Assembly (NCBI GenBank): GCA_015693905.1
Contig: CP065161.1
Span: 2,029,001 to 2,093,000, forward strand
Source of the DNA: Rhodobacterales bacterium HKCCA1288
GTDB lineage: Bacteria > Pseudomonadota > Alphaproteobacteria > Rhodobacterales > Rhodobacteraceae
Direction: 5' to 3'
DNA length: 64,000 nt
Of the stretch, positions 16,900 to 28,072 are shown piece after piece (within the stretch, counting starts at the first letter, position 1; the number at the start of each line of letters is the position of its first letter). The position numbers were made by a program, and so were the translations under genes. The notes under the pieces were generated by a model. It was given only the letters and a program-made list of their open reading frames with translations, was not told where the DNA came from and did not search any database.

Positions 16900-18018
16900 A
16901 TGAAATTTTCGATCGAGCGCGCGGCCCTGCTCAAAGCTGTCAGCCAAGCCCAATCTGTTGTCGAACGCCGTAACACGATCCCTATTTTGGCGAATGTGTT
17001 GATCGAGGCGGATGGTAGCCATGTTTCCTTTCGTGCCACTGACCTTGATATTGAGGTGGTCGACAAGGTGGATGCCCATGTTGAACAAGCGGGTGCCACC
17101 ACGGTTTCGGCGGTCACACTGCATGAAATTACGCGCAAATTACCTGACGGGGCCTTGGTGCAAATCAGTGATGATGCAGCCTCGGGTCGCTTAATCGTTC
17201 AGGCGGGCCGATCGAATTTCTCTTTGGCGACATTGCCCAAGGAAGATTTTCCTGTGATGTCTTCGTCCGAATATAGCGCAAATTTCTCGGCCAAAGCGCC
17301 GGCGCTGCGCCGCTTGTTCGATAAATCCAAATTCGCGATTTCCACTGAGGAAACACGCTATTATCTCAACGGCGTTTATTTCCATATTGCCGAAGGTGAA
17401 GAGGGACGGATGCTGCGCGCGGTTGCCACAGATGGTCACCGCTTGGCGCGCGTGGACACTGAGTTGCCTACAGGTGCCGAGGCCATGCCGGGCGTGATCG
17501 TGCCGCGCAAAACCGTGGGTGAAATCCGCAAATTGTTGGAAGATGACGATGCGGTGATTGCGGTTTCCGTATCTGAGACAAAAATTCGGTTCGCTACACC
17601 TGAGATCACGCTGACCTCGAAGGTGATTGATGGAACCTTCCCAGATTATCAGCGCGTGATACCATCGGGCAACACCCGCAAATTGGAGGTGGATGCCTCT
17701 GAATTCGCCCGTGCAGTTGATCGTGTCGCCACAGTGTCGTCCGAGCGCTCACGCGCGGTGAAACTGTCCCTTGATGAGGATCGTTTGGTTCTGTCGGTGA
17801 ATGCCCCAGATGCAGGCGCGGCCGAGGAAGAGTTGGCGGTTGCCTATGCGGATGAAAAGCTCGAGATCGGCTTTAACGCTAAATACCTCCTTGAAATCGC
17901 CAGCCAAGTGGATCGCGAGAACGCTGTGTTCATGTTCAATTCATCGGGTGATCCAACCTTGATGCGCGAAGGGAACGACACCAGCGCGATCTATGTTGTA
18001 ATGCCGATGCGGGTCTGA
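16900..18018 (+). CDS. dnaN: DNA polymerase III beta subunit (sliding clamp)
   Basis: A 372-residue DnaN, the ring clamp that tethers DNA polymerase III to DNA. The start at 16900 (MKFSIERAALL) follows GGAGACGAGG. Family signatures include VERRNTIPILANVLIEA near residue 24, AVATDGHRLA in the middle domain and the C-terminal VVMPMRV. Length is as usual. It lies between dnaA (138-base gap with repeat and hairpin) and recF (39-base gap). Confidence 0.97.
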   Translation: MKFSIERAALLKAVSQAQSVVERRNTIPILANVLIEADGSHVSFRATDLDIEVVDKVDAHVEQAGATTVSAVTLHEITRKLPDGALVQISDDAASGRLIVQAGRSNFSLATLPKEDFPVMSSSEYSANFSAKAPALRRLFDKSKFAISTEETRYYLNGVYFHIAEGEEGRMLRAVATDGHRLARVDTELPTGAEAMPGVIVPRKTVGEIRKLLEDDDAVIAVSVSETKIRFATPEITLTSKVIDGTFPDYQRVIPSGNTRKLEVDASEFARAVDRVATVSSERSRAVKLSLDEDRLVLSVNAPDAGAAEEELAVAYADEKLEIGFNAKYLLEIASQVDRENAVFMFNSSGDPTLMREGNDTSAIYVVMPMRV

Positions 18019-18057
18019 GGCGCCGCGCGCGCCAAGTAGATTGAAAGAGCGCGCGGG

Positions 18058-19134
18058 ATGAGTGCCTATATCTCGAATTTGCATCTGTCGCATTTTCGCA
18101 GCCATCGTGGTTTGCGGCTGTCTTTCGATGGGCGGCCTGTTGCGATTTATGGGCCAAATGGGGCAGGCAAGACAAATATCTTAGAAGCGATTTCGATGCT
18201 GTCCCCTGGTCGGGGGCTGCGCCGCGCCCCGTCCGAGGATTTGATCCGCCGCCCAGAGGTGATTGGGTGGCGCGTGGCGGCGACCCTGCAGATTGACGAC
18301 ACTGTGCATGAGATCATTACCCGCGCCGAGCCAAGCAGCCCCCGTCAGGTCGAGATAGATGAGAAATCCGCGCCCCAATTGGCGCTTGCGCGCCTTTTGC
18401 GGATGGTTTGGCTGGTGCCATCGCAAGATCGGCTTTGGATTGAAGGAGCCGAAGGGCGCAGGCGGTTTTTGGATCGCATTACGCTGAGCTTCTTTCCAGA
18501 TCATGGTGAGGCGGTTCTGGCCTATGAAAAATCCATGCGGGATCGCAATCGCTTGCTCAAGGATCAGGTGCGCGATGCGGGTTGGTATGCAGCGCTTGAA
18601 CGTCAGATGATGAGTGCCACAGAACAAATATGTGCCAATCGCAGCGCCGCCTTGACCCGCATTGCTGCCGCGCAAGAGGAGGCGAAAACCAGTTTCCCTA
18701 TCGCAGATCTGACCTTGGAGGAGGGAGAGGGTTTTACCACGCCCACCGATTTGGTCACGTTGTGGTCTGATACGCGGTCACGGGACATGGCAGCAGGGCG
18801 CACGTTGGTTGGGCCGCATCGCACTGATCTTGGCGCAATTTATCGCGTCAAGGATGCTCCAGCGCGGCAATGCTCCACGGGTGAGCAAAAGGCCCTTTTG
18901 GTCTCTCTGATTTTGGCCAATGCCCGCGCGTTAAAGCAGGACACGGGCCGCGCCCCTTTGGTGCTGTTGGATGAAGTGGCGGCACATCTTGATGCAGACA
19001 GGCGAGCAGCCCTCTTTGACGAAATATGCGCGCTGAATGCCCAAGCTTTCTTGACAGGCACGGGCGCAGAATTGTTCATGGAATTCGGCGCGCGTGCGCA
19101 AGAGGTGCCGCTCGGAGTGGAAGCGGCCAATTAG
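18058..19134 (+). CDS. recF: DNA replication and repair protein RecF
   Basis: A 358-residue RecF, an SMC-like ATPase that loads RecA at gaps in the RecFOR pathway. Walker A is YGPNGAGKTNILEA (near residue 31). The signature motif region is near CSTGEQKALLVSLILANAR, and Walker B is PLVLLDEVAAHLDADRR. It sits in the conserved dnaA-dnaN-recF-gyrB order, but a LysE-family gene separates it from gyrB. Confidence 0.95.
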   Translation: MSAYISNLHLSHFRSHRGLRLSFDGRPVAIYGPNGAGKTNILEAISMLSPGRGLRRAPSEDLIRRPEVIGWRVAATLQIDDTVHEIITRAEPSSPRQVEIDEKSAPQLALARLLRMVWLVPSQDRLWIEGAEGRRRFLDRITLSFFPDHGEAVLAYEKSMRDRNRLLKDQVRDAGWYAALERQMMSATEQICANRSAALTRIAAAQEEAKTSFPIADLTLEEGEGFTTPTDLVTLWSDTRSRDMAAGRTLVGPHRTDLGAIYRVKDAPARQCSTGEQKALLVSLILANARALKQDTGRAPLVLLDEVAAHLDADRRAALFDEICALNAQAFLTGTGAELFMEFGARAQEVPLGVEAAN

Positions 19135-19142
19135 GTAGGACA

Positions 19143-22260
<3,118 letters not shown>

Positions 22261-22270
22261 ACTTTCCTCC

Positions 22271-22295
22271 AAAGCCCCCAACTCGTGGGGGCTTT
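22271..22295. terminator. Bidirectional terminator between gyrB and the hemerythrin gene
   Basis: A 10-base perfect stem AAAGCCCCCA/TGGGGGCTTT with a 5-base loop lies between two convergent stop codons. The T-run is short on both strands but present in the stem arms, so it can serve either direction. Confidence 0.75.
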
Positions 22296-22298
22296 GGG

Positions 22299-22877
22299 TT
22301 ATCCGTCTAGGCCCGAAGGGCCGAATTTTAGAATGACGGGAACCACCAGTTCTTCTTCATCTTGTAAATGTCGATCTAACAGACGGGACAGGCGGGCCAT
22401 CTCTCGTTCAAGAGGGGCCATTGCATCTGGCCCTTTACCCGCAAGCGCGCCCGTAATCGCCCCATTTGCTGCCGTAGCAAAATCCGTCAACAGCGGATCA
22501 AGCGCGTGGTGGTCACGGTCAAGAATATCAAAACCACGTTCAAGTTTGGGCTCTTTTTGCACAAGCAACGGAAAATAATGCTGATCTTCGATCATGTGAT
22601 GGCCGTGCAATTGCTCAAGAAGCATCCCACCAAAGCGCGACAGGTTGCGCGCAAAGTTTTGCGGATCATTATTGCGATCTAGCGCCTGTTGCACTGCATC
22701 GGTCAACATGGCGTCAAGTCTGCGGAACATAAGGTGGCGATCCAACCAGAATGCGACCAAGCCTCCAAAATTTGGATGCGCTTGCCATGTCTCGCGCGGG
22801 TAATCCTGCAACAGAATGCGCAGCGCATCGGGCAGGCCCTCGCGGTGGGCCAATGCAAGATGATCTATCTCAGTCAT
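22299..22877 (-). CDS. Hemerythrin HHE domain-containing protein
   Basis: A 192-residue four-helix protein with the His/Glu pattern of hemerythrin-like di-iron proteins: HLMFRRLD, HGHHMIEDQHYFPLL (near residue 91), DRDHHALDPLL and HLQDEEELVVPVIL. Such proteins bind O2 or NO or sense iron and oxygen; the cytosolic role cannot be deduced. The start is ATG at 22877 with GAGAGG 8 bases upstream. It lies downstream of a terminator that separates it from the small peptide gene candidate at 22993-23049. Confidence 0.85.
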   Translation of the reverse strand: MTEIDHLALAHREGLPDALRILLQDYPRETWQAHPNFGGLVAFWLDRHLMFRRLDAMLTDAVQQALDRNNDPQNFARNLSRFGGMLLEQLHGHHMIEDQHYFPLLVQKEPKLERGFDILDRDHHALDPLLTDFATAANGAITGALAGKGPDAMAPLEREMARLSRLLDRHLQDEEELVVPVILKFGPSGLDG

Positions 22878-22893
22878 GGGAAACCTCTCATCG

Positions 22894-22920
22894 AAAAGGG
22901 CCGCTCTTGCAAGCGGCCCT
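22894..22920 (-). terminator. Intrinsic terminator upstream of the hemerythrin gene
   Basis: On the minus strand a perfect 9-base stem AGGGCCGCT/AGCGGCCCT with a 6-base loop is followed by TTTT. It ends a transcript that starts further upstream on the same strand, and the only coding candidate in that transcript is the small peptide at 22993-23049. Confidence 0.8.
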
Positions 22921-22992
22921 TCGAGAAATCAGGAGGTGGGCGCGGTTAGGAAATCATCGCCCAGCCATTTCGGTTATCGCCCTTAAGGCTGC

Positions 22993-23049
22993 TTAAAGGC
23001 GCACCTCCATCGCTGTCCCGAACCCTTTCTCCAATACCTCTCTAGACAC
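22993..23049 (-). CDS. Candidate small peptide (18 aa) with an extended Shine-Dalgarno
   Basis: A GTG at 23049 opens an 18-codon frame reading VSREVLEKGFGTAMEVRL. It is preceded by AAAGGAGGTGATCC, complementary over about 14 bases to the 3' end of 16S rRNA, with AGGAGG 7 bases from the GTG, which is ideal. An in-frame ATG at 23067 would add six residues but would place the ribosome-binding site inside the gene. A terminator follows at 22920-22894, so a discrete short transcript is plausible. I do not recognise the peptide; a leader peptide or regulatory RNA is the alternative. Confidence 0.45.
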   Translation of the reverse strand: MSREVLEKGFGTAMEVRL

Positions 23050-23119
23050 TGGATCACCTCCTTTCATTACGTTGCTGTTATCCAAAGGTTGCCACATATT
23101 TTGTGTTTGTCAAAAGTTT

Positions 23120-23752
23120 TTACGCAACCTGTGCCAAAACTTTGCGGGTAATCAAGCGGAATGGCACAAGTGCGATCAGCGCGAGCGCGAGCTTGACCAA
23201 CCAGTCAGCAATGGCAAGGGATACCCACAGCGGCGCTTCGGGGCCGTGGCCCAAGATGGGCAAGATATCGCCCGCCCAAGAGACATCATTGGCAGGTTCA
23301 AGGAAGCTGAGGCTTGCTGAAAACGCGATGGTGAAGAACAGCGCGGTATCAAGGCTAGACCCAACCAAGGTCGAGACGACAGGCGCGCGCCACCATGCGC
23401 CTGCGCGCAGGCGGTCAAATATGGCCACATCCATCAACTGCGCCACGAGGAACGCAAGGCCAGAACCAAGAGCAATACGCAACGTCACCAATGGCCCAAA
23501 CTCGCCCATGATTTGCGTGCCGATCAGAGAGCAGATCACGCCCGTCACAAAACCCGCAAACACAACGCGCCGCGCGGCTGCGACACCATAGACGCGGTTC
23601 ATGATGTCAGTGACCAAAAAGGCCAGTGGATAGGTAAAGGCACCCCATGTCAGCCAATTGCCGAATAGAAACTGCACAAGGATATTTGAGGCCAAAACGA
23701 TGGCCGCCATGGCAAGGATGCCAGGAAGATAGGAAGATTTCATAATGTTCAT
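23120..23752 (-). CDS. Queuosine precursor transporter (YhhQ/VUT family)
   Basis: A 210-residue membrane protein of the YhhQ (COG1738) family with about six hydrophobic segments. It takes up queuosine precursors (preQ0/preQ1) for tRNA modification. Visible family blocks are WGAFTYPLAFLVTDIMNRVYG (quoted in part: FTYPLAFLVTDIMNRVYG), ALGSGLAFLVAQLMDVAIFD and APVVSTLVGSSLDTALFF. The start at 23752 is the likelier of two near ATGs; no strong ribosome-binding site is seen. I looked for a preQ1 riboswitch upstream and could not match one. Confidence 0.88.
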   Translation of the reverse strand: MNIMKSSYLPGILAMAAIVLASNILVQFLFGNWLTWGAFTYPLAFLVTDIMNRVYGVAAARRVVFAGFVTGVICSLIGTQIMGEFGPLVTLRIALGSGLAFLVAQLMDVAIFDRLRAGAWWRAPVVSTLVGSSLDTALFFTIAFSASLSFLEPANDVSWAGDILPILGHGPEAPLWVSLAIADWLVKLALALIALVPFRLITRKVLAQVA

Positions 23753-23811
23753 CCGTTTTGACAAGGTAGTCGGAGACTTGGCCCCGCGCGCATCGCGGGA
23801 CAGGGCGCGCT

Positions 23812-25005
23812 CTATGCTGATTGCCCAGCTTGTGCAAGCGCTGAAATGGCTTCGGCCACGATGCGGCTGGCCGTGGGTGTCATTGCTGCAAGATTGATGC
23901 GGCTGTCCTCAACCAGATAAATCCCCCGCGTTTCGCGCAACTGACGCACGTCATTGGGGCTGAGGCCCAGCAGCGAGAACATCCCGCGTTGTTCCGCGAT
24001 TTGATCTGCGAGGCGACCCATTTGGTGCTGACGCAAATCATTGGCAAAGCATTGGCGGTTCGCGTCAATCTCTTGGCGCATCGCCGATAGCTCGGCCACC
24101 CAGTTGGCACGCAGTTCGGGATCATCCAAAATCACTTGCACCACCCGCGCCCCATGATCTGGGGGAAAGGCATAATTCTGGCGATTAAGCCATGTCAGCA
24201 AGCCTTGCATCTCAGATTGAATGGCAGGGCTGTGGCATTGAGCCAGAACCGCACCCACGCGATCCCGATACAGCCCAAAGGATTTAGAGGCGGAAAACCC
24301 CACCAAAACTTCAGGGCATTCAGTGCAGATCACATCTAAACCCGCGCGATCTTGTTCTATCCCACTGCCAAATCCCAGATAGGCCATGTCAATCACGGGC
24401 AAGGCCCCGCGCTTGGCCAGTGTAATGGCGATCTCGCGCCATGTGTCTGGGGTTGGTTCAATCCCCGTTGGATTGTGACAGCAACCGTGGATGACCACGG
24501 CATCCCCTTGTGCCACTTGTGCCAGATCCGCCATCAGGCCTGCGTGATCCAACCCGCCTGTTGCCTCATCGCGGAAGCGATAGGTCTGAACCTGCAGACC
24601 CAAATAGCGCAGGATTGAGGCGTGGTTGGGCCATGTTGGTTCTGGCAGCCATACCGTCAGGTTTGGGCGCAGATATTTGAGCGCCTCAAAACATTGGCGC
24701 AACGCCCCCGTTCCACCAGGTGTTGCAATCGTGGCTTTGGCCCCGCGCGTGGAAAATAGCAACTCTTCGACCGCCTCAAGATAGGCCTTATCGCCTGCAA
24801 GCGAGACGTAGGATTTGCTGTTCTGTGCGTCCCAAATCCGCCGCTCGGCCTCTTTGACCGCTGCCATGATTGGGGTCTGTCCTTGGCCGTTTCTGTAGAC
24901 CCCTACGCCAAGGTCGATTTTTTCAGGGCGCGGATCAGCTGCAAAAATTCCCATCAGACGGATGATTTTATCAGCTTCGGGGGCGGTCAGCGTTTCAAAC
25001 ATCAT
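23812..25005 (-). CDS. Aromatic/aspartate aminotransferase (class I, PLP)
   Basis: A 397-residue fold-type I aminotransferase of the AspC/TyrB group. IDLGVGVYRNGQGQTPIM is near residue 29, GGTGALRQCFEAL is the phosphate-contact region, and HGCCHNPTGIEPT is the substrate-binding Asn-Pro-Thr-Gly block. The PLP Lys is in FSASKSFGLYRDRVG (near residue 246), and the substrate-carboxylate Arg is in DSRINLAAMT. It would transfer amino groups between aspartate or aromatic amino acids and 2-oxoacids. It starts 6 bases after the GNAT stop in the same operon. Confidence 0.93.
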   Translation of the reverse strand: MMFETLTAPEADKIIRLMGIFAADPRPEKIDLGVGVYRNGQGQTPIMAAVKEAERRIWDAQNSKSYVSLAGDKAYLEAVEELLFSTRGAKATIATPGGTGALRQCFEALKYLRPNLTVWLPEPTWPNHASILRYLGLQVQTYRFRDEATGGLDHAGLMADLAQVAQGDAVVIHGCCHNPTGIEPTPDTWREIAITLAKRGALPVIDMAYLGFGSGIEQDRAGLDVICTECPEVLVGFSASKSFGLYRDRVGAVLAQCHSPAIQSEMQGLLTWLNRQNYAFPPDHGARVVQVILDDPELRANWVAELSAMRQEIDANRQCFANDLRQHQMGRLADQIAEQRGMFSLLGLSPNDVRQLRETRGIYLVEDSRINLAAMTPTASRIVAEAISALAQAGQSA

Positions 25006-25011
25006 AGGCCT

Positions 25012-25569
25012 TTAGGCAGGGTGAAGCGATGTGTCTCTGTCGCGGGTCAGGATGCGACTGCGATCGTCGAACCGCTCAGCCACGAAACCCGCCGATTGAT
25101 AGAGCGCCAGTGCACGCGGATGGTCAAGCGTGCAGGTGTTTATTGTGACGGATGTGACGCCTGCGCCATCCCATGCTTGCGCCAATGCTTGGTTCAGAAG
25201 GGCGCGGCCCAACCCTTGGCCAACGGCATTTGGCATAAGGCCAAAATAGGCCAGATCGCAGATCGGCGGGTCGGTGAAATCAAGCATGAAAAACCCTTGC
25301 GGCACGCCGCCACGTTTGGCGACCCACAGCTCGACCAAGGGGCTTTCGAGATAGGCGCGCAGTTCAGCCTCGGGGCGATTATGTTGATCTACCCATTCGT
25401 AATCGCGTCCCACCGCGTCATAGATCGCAAAAAAATACCAAAGGGGCGGATCCATAGCGCGCTCAAGCGTGATGTCTTGGGGCAGCGCGGTTTGGGTATC
25501 AGGCCGCGCGGTCATACGCAAAAAAGTGACGCGATAGGGAACCTTGGTTCCTGCCTTAATCAGGCTCAT
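25012..25569 (-). CDS. GNAT family N-acetyltransferase
   Basis: A 185-residue acyl-CoA N-acyltransferase. Motif A, LMPNAVGQGLGRALLNQAL, holds the Q/R-x-x-G-x-G/A acetyl-CoA loop near residue 117, and NTCTLDHPRALALYQSAGF is motif B. The start overlaps the sulfurtransferase stop as ATGA, so the two are co-translated. The substrate is not evident. Confidence 0.88.
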   Translation of the reverse strand: MSLIKAGTKVPYRVTFLRMTARPDTQTALPQDITLERAMDPPLWYFFAIYDAVGRDYEWVDQHNRPEAELRAYLESPLVELWVAKRGGVPQGFFMLDFTDPPICDLAYFGLMPNAVGQGLGRALLNQALAQAWDGAGVTSVTINTCTLDHPRALALYQSAGFVAERFDDRSRILTRDRDTSLHPA

Positions 25570-26414
25570 CCCGTCTCAACTTTCAGCTGATCGAATTGGC
25601 CCCATTCGGCCCAAGATCCATCATAAAGCGCATGATCGCGATGCCCAAGGATCTCTAGCCCCAAGGACAAAATAGCCGCCGTTACGCCAGAGCCGCAGCT
25701 TGTGATAATCCGCCGCTCCAGATCAACGCCTTGATCGGTAAAAGCGGCGCGCAAAGCCTCGCCTTTTTTCATGGTGCCATCGGAATTGAGCAGCGTGGCA
25801 TAATGCACGTTCAATGCGCCTGGAATATGGCCAGCGCGCAGTCCTGCCCGCGGTTCAGGTTCCTCACCGCGGAACCGCGCGGGGCCGCGCGCATCAACAA
25901 TCTGCCAATCGCGCAATTTCACGGCAGCAGCGACTTGGGTCACATCCTTGACCAAATTTGCTTGGCGTTGTGCGGTCATGTGGCGGTCGCGCAGGATTGG
26001 TGCCATATCCTCCAAGGGGCGACCCTCGGCCTTCCATTTTTTTAATCCTCCATCAAGAACGGCGATGTCCGTTTTGCCCATCAGGCGGAAAAGCCACCAC
26101 ACGCGGGCGGCTGAAAATATGCCCGCCCCGTCATAGACCACGACCTGATGCCCATCACCCACACCCATCGCGCGCATCCGCGACATGAATTTCTCAGAGG
26201 GTGGTGCCATATGGGGCAAGGCAGATTGGGTGTCGCTAATCTCGTCAATATCAAAGAAACGAGCACCGGGAATATGGCCCGCGTCATATTCCGCGCGGGC
26301 ATCGCGGTTCATATCGGGCAAATACCAAGATGCATCCAAAATCCGCAGGTCAGGATCCGACAGATGGGCCGCAAGCCATTCGGTTGAGACAAGGGTTTTA
26401 GGATCATCAGTCAT
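25566..26414 (-). CDS. sseA: 3-mercaptopyruvate sulfurtransferase
   Basis: A 282-residue two-domain rhodanese. The first domain has WYLPDMNRDARAEYDAGHIP (Asp-Ala-Ser region) and VVYDGAGIFSAARVWWLFR. The second domain has GHIPGALNVHYATLL and the catalytic Cys in ITSCGSGVTAAIL; the CGSGV loop favours 3-mercaptopyruvate over thiosulfate. It moves sulfur to thiophilic acceptors. The start at 26414 gives the usual MTDDPKTLVSTEWLAAHL; an upstream extension of 13 codons is less likely. Confidence 0.93.
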   Translation of the reverse strand: MTDDPKTLVSTEWLAAHLSDPDLRILDASWYLPDMNRDARAEYDAGHIPGARFFDIDEISDTQSALPHMAPPSEKFMSRMRAMGVGDGHQVVVYDGAGIFSAARVWWLFRLMGKTDIAVLDGGLKKWKAEGRPLEDMAPILRDRHMTAQRQANLVKDVTQVAAAVKLRDWQIVDARGPARFRGEEPEPRAGLRAGHIPGALNVHYATLLNSDGTMKKGEALRAAFTDQGVDLERRIITSCGSGVTAAILSLGLEILGHRDHALYDGSWAEWGQFDQLKVETG

Positions 26415-26499
26415 AGCAAACTCCACGGCGCGGTTGGTCAAGGCGACCTTCAAAAAGACCTAGCCCAAATTGGTGATCAGGCAAAGGGCGCATGACAGC

Positions 26500-26976
26500 T
26501 TACCCGTTTTGTTTAAGAATCCGCTGCTTTTGGCGGTTCCAATCACGCTTGGCGCTGGTTTCGCGCTTATCGGCGACTTTTTTACCTTTGGCGATACCAA
26601 TCTTGAGCTTCACAATGCCACGATCGTTGAAATACATGACCAAGGGCACAAGGGTCATGCCTTCGCGTTGCGAGGCGTTCCAAAGACGCGCGACCTCCCG
26701 CTTCGAGCAAAGAAGTTTGCGTTTGCGCCGCTCTTCATGACCCCAAGTTTTGGCTTGGGCATATGGTGCGATATAGGCGGCCACCAACCACAATTCGCCA
26801 TCCTCAACCGCCGCATAGCTGTCGGCGATATTGGATTGGCCTTGGCGCAGTGACTTCACCTCGGAGCCTTGCAAGACGATTCCAACCTCAAGGTCAGATT
26901 CAATAGCATAGTCAAACCGCGCGCGGCGGTTCTCAGCAATGACCTTGTAGTTTTTATTTTCGTCTTTCTTTGCCAT
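26500..26976 (-). CDS. smpB: SsrA-binding protein SmpB
   Basis: A 158-residue SmpB, which delivers tmRNA to stalled ribosomes in trans-translation. [35 protein letters not shown] and YAPYAQ-like sequence ([20 protein letters not shown]) are typical, and the basic C-terminal tail [18 protein letters not shown] is the part that enters the mRNA channel. It follows dapA by 18 bases in the same direction. Confidence 0.96.
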   Translation of the reverse strand: MAKKDENKNYKVIAENRRARFDYAIESDLEVGIVLQGSEVKSLRQGQSNIADSYAAVEDGELWLVAAYIAPYAQAKTWGHEERRKRKLLCSKREVARLWNASQREGMTLVPLVMYFNDRGIVKLKIGIAKGKKVADKRETSAKRDWNRQKQRILKQNG

Positions 26977-26994
26977 ATCGGCCCTTCTTGCCGA

Positions 26995-27867
26995 TCAGGC
27001 GATCAGACCCGCGTGCTGCATGGCCGATTTGATCCGCGCTTTTGTCGCATCGCTCAGCGTGGTCAATGGCAGCCGCACCTCATCATTTGCGCGCCCCAAC
27101 AGAGACAGCCCATATTTTGCACCAGCGACACCTGGCTCAAGGAAAATGGCCTCATGCAGCGGCATGAGCTTGTCTTGATATTCAAGCGCTGCCGCATAAT
27201 CGCCGCGGAGAGTTGCCTCTTGCATCGCGGCACAGAGCGCGGGCGCAACATTCGCTGTGACGGAAATACAGCCCACGCCGCCTTGTGCGTTAAAGCCTAT
27301 CGCAGTGGCATCCTCACCTGACAACTGCACGAAATCCGTGCCACAGGTAATGCGTTGCTTGGGCACACGGCTGAGATCACCAGTGGCATCCTTCACCCCG
27401 ATAATATTTGGCAACTTGGCGAGTGCGCCCATCGTATCAGGCATCATATCCACCACAGAGCGGGGTGGAATGTTATAAATAATGATCGGAATGCCGACTT
27501 CATTTAATGCCTCGAAATGGGCAATCATGCCTCTTTGCGTGGGCTTGTTGTAATAGGGTGTTACCACCAAAGCGGCCTCCGCCCCCACATCCTTGGCGAA
27601 TTGCACAAAGCGCAATGCCTCGACTGTGTTGTTGGATCCTGCCCCTGCAATAACGGGCACGCGCCCTGCGGCGGTTTTCACAACCGCCTTGATCACGGCC
27701 TCATGTTCTTCATGGCTCAGGGTTGGGCTTTCGCCTGTGGTGCCAACAGGCACAAGCCCGTGGCTGCCTTCAGTGATCTGCCACTCCACGAGTTTTTCAA
27801 GCGTGCCGAAATCAACAGCGCCGTTTGTGAACGGCGTTACCAATGCGGGCATAGAGCCTTTGAACAT
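26995..27867 (-). CDS. dapA: 4-hydroxy-tetrahydrodipicolinate synthase
   Basis: A 290-residue DapA, which condenses pyruvate and aspartate semialdehyde in lysine and diaminopimelate synthesis. [15 protein letters not shown] is the Thr-Thr signature (near residue 43), [11 protein letters not shown] has the catalytic Tyr, and [11 protein letters not shown] carries the Schiff-base Lys. The start at 27867 ([13 protein letters not shown]) has AAGGAAGCG upstream; a longer open frame exists but lacks a better site. It is the first gene of dapA-smpB. The asd gene that supplies its substrate is at 47025. Confidence 0.96.
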   Translation of the reverse strand: MFKGSMPALVTPFTNGAVDFGTLEKLVEWQITEGSHGLVPVGTTGESPTLSHEEHEAVIKAVVKTAAGRVPVIAGAGSNNTVEALRFVQFAKDVGAEAALVVTPYYNKPTQRGMIAHFEALNEVGIPIIIYNIPPRSVVDMMPDTMGALAKLPNIIGVKDATGDLSRVPKQRITCGTDFVQLSGEDATAIGFNAQGGVGCISVTANVAPALCAAMQEATLRGDYAAALEYQDKLMPLHEAIFLEPGVAGAKYGLSLLGRANDEVRLPLTTLSDATKARIKSAMQHAGLIA

Positions 27868-28072
27868 GACACGCTTCCTTTTTTCGTTTCTGGACAGATG
27901 ATCTGCCTTGCCATCCCAACATAAGCGCAAGACCGCGCGGACACTAGCGATCTTCGACAGAATTGCCAAGTTCCTCTCTTGCAGATGTCGAGGGAAGATA
28001 TAGCTTGGGGGTCAAAGAGGCGCATAATAGCGCCCGAGCAGGTTTTGACTTTTAAAATTTAGGGGTTCACCC

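Noticed and set aside
23049-23065. Sequence like the 3' end of 16S rRNA (GGATCACCTCCTTT) on the plus strand
   Set aside because: Nothing else of 16S rRNA lies next to it, and on the minus strand it is a correctly placed extended Shine-Dalgarno sequence before a GTG.
23753-23811. preQ1 riboswitch before the queuosine-precursor transporter
   Set aside because: A GC hairpin is present, but the pseudoknot sequences of known preQ1 classes are not recognisable.
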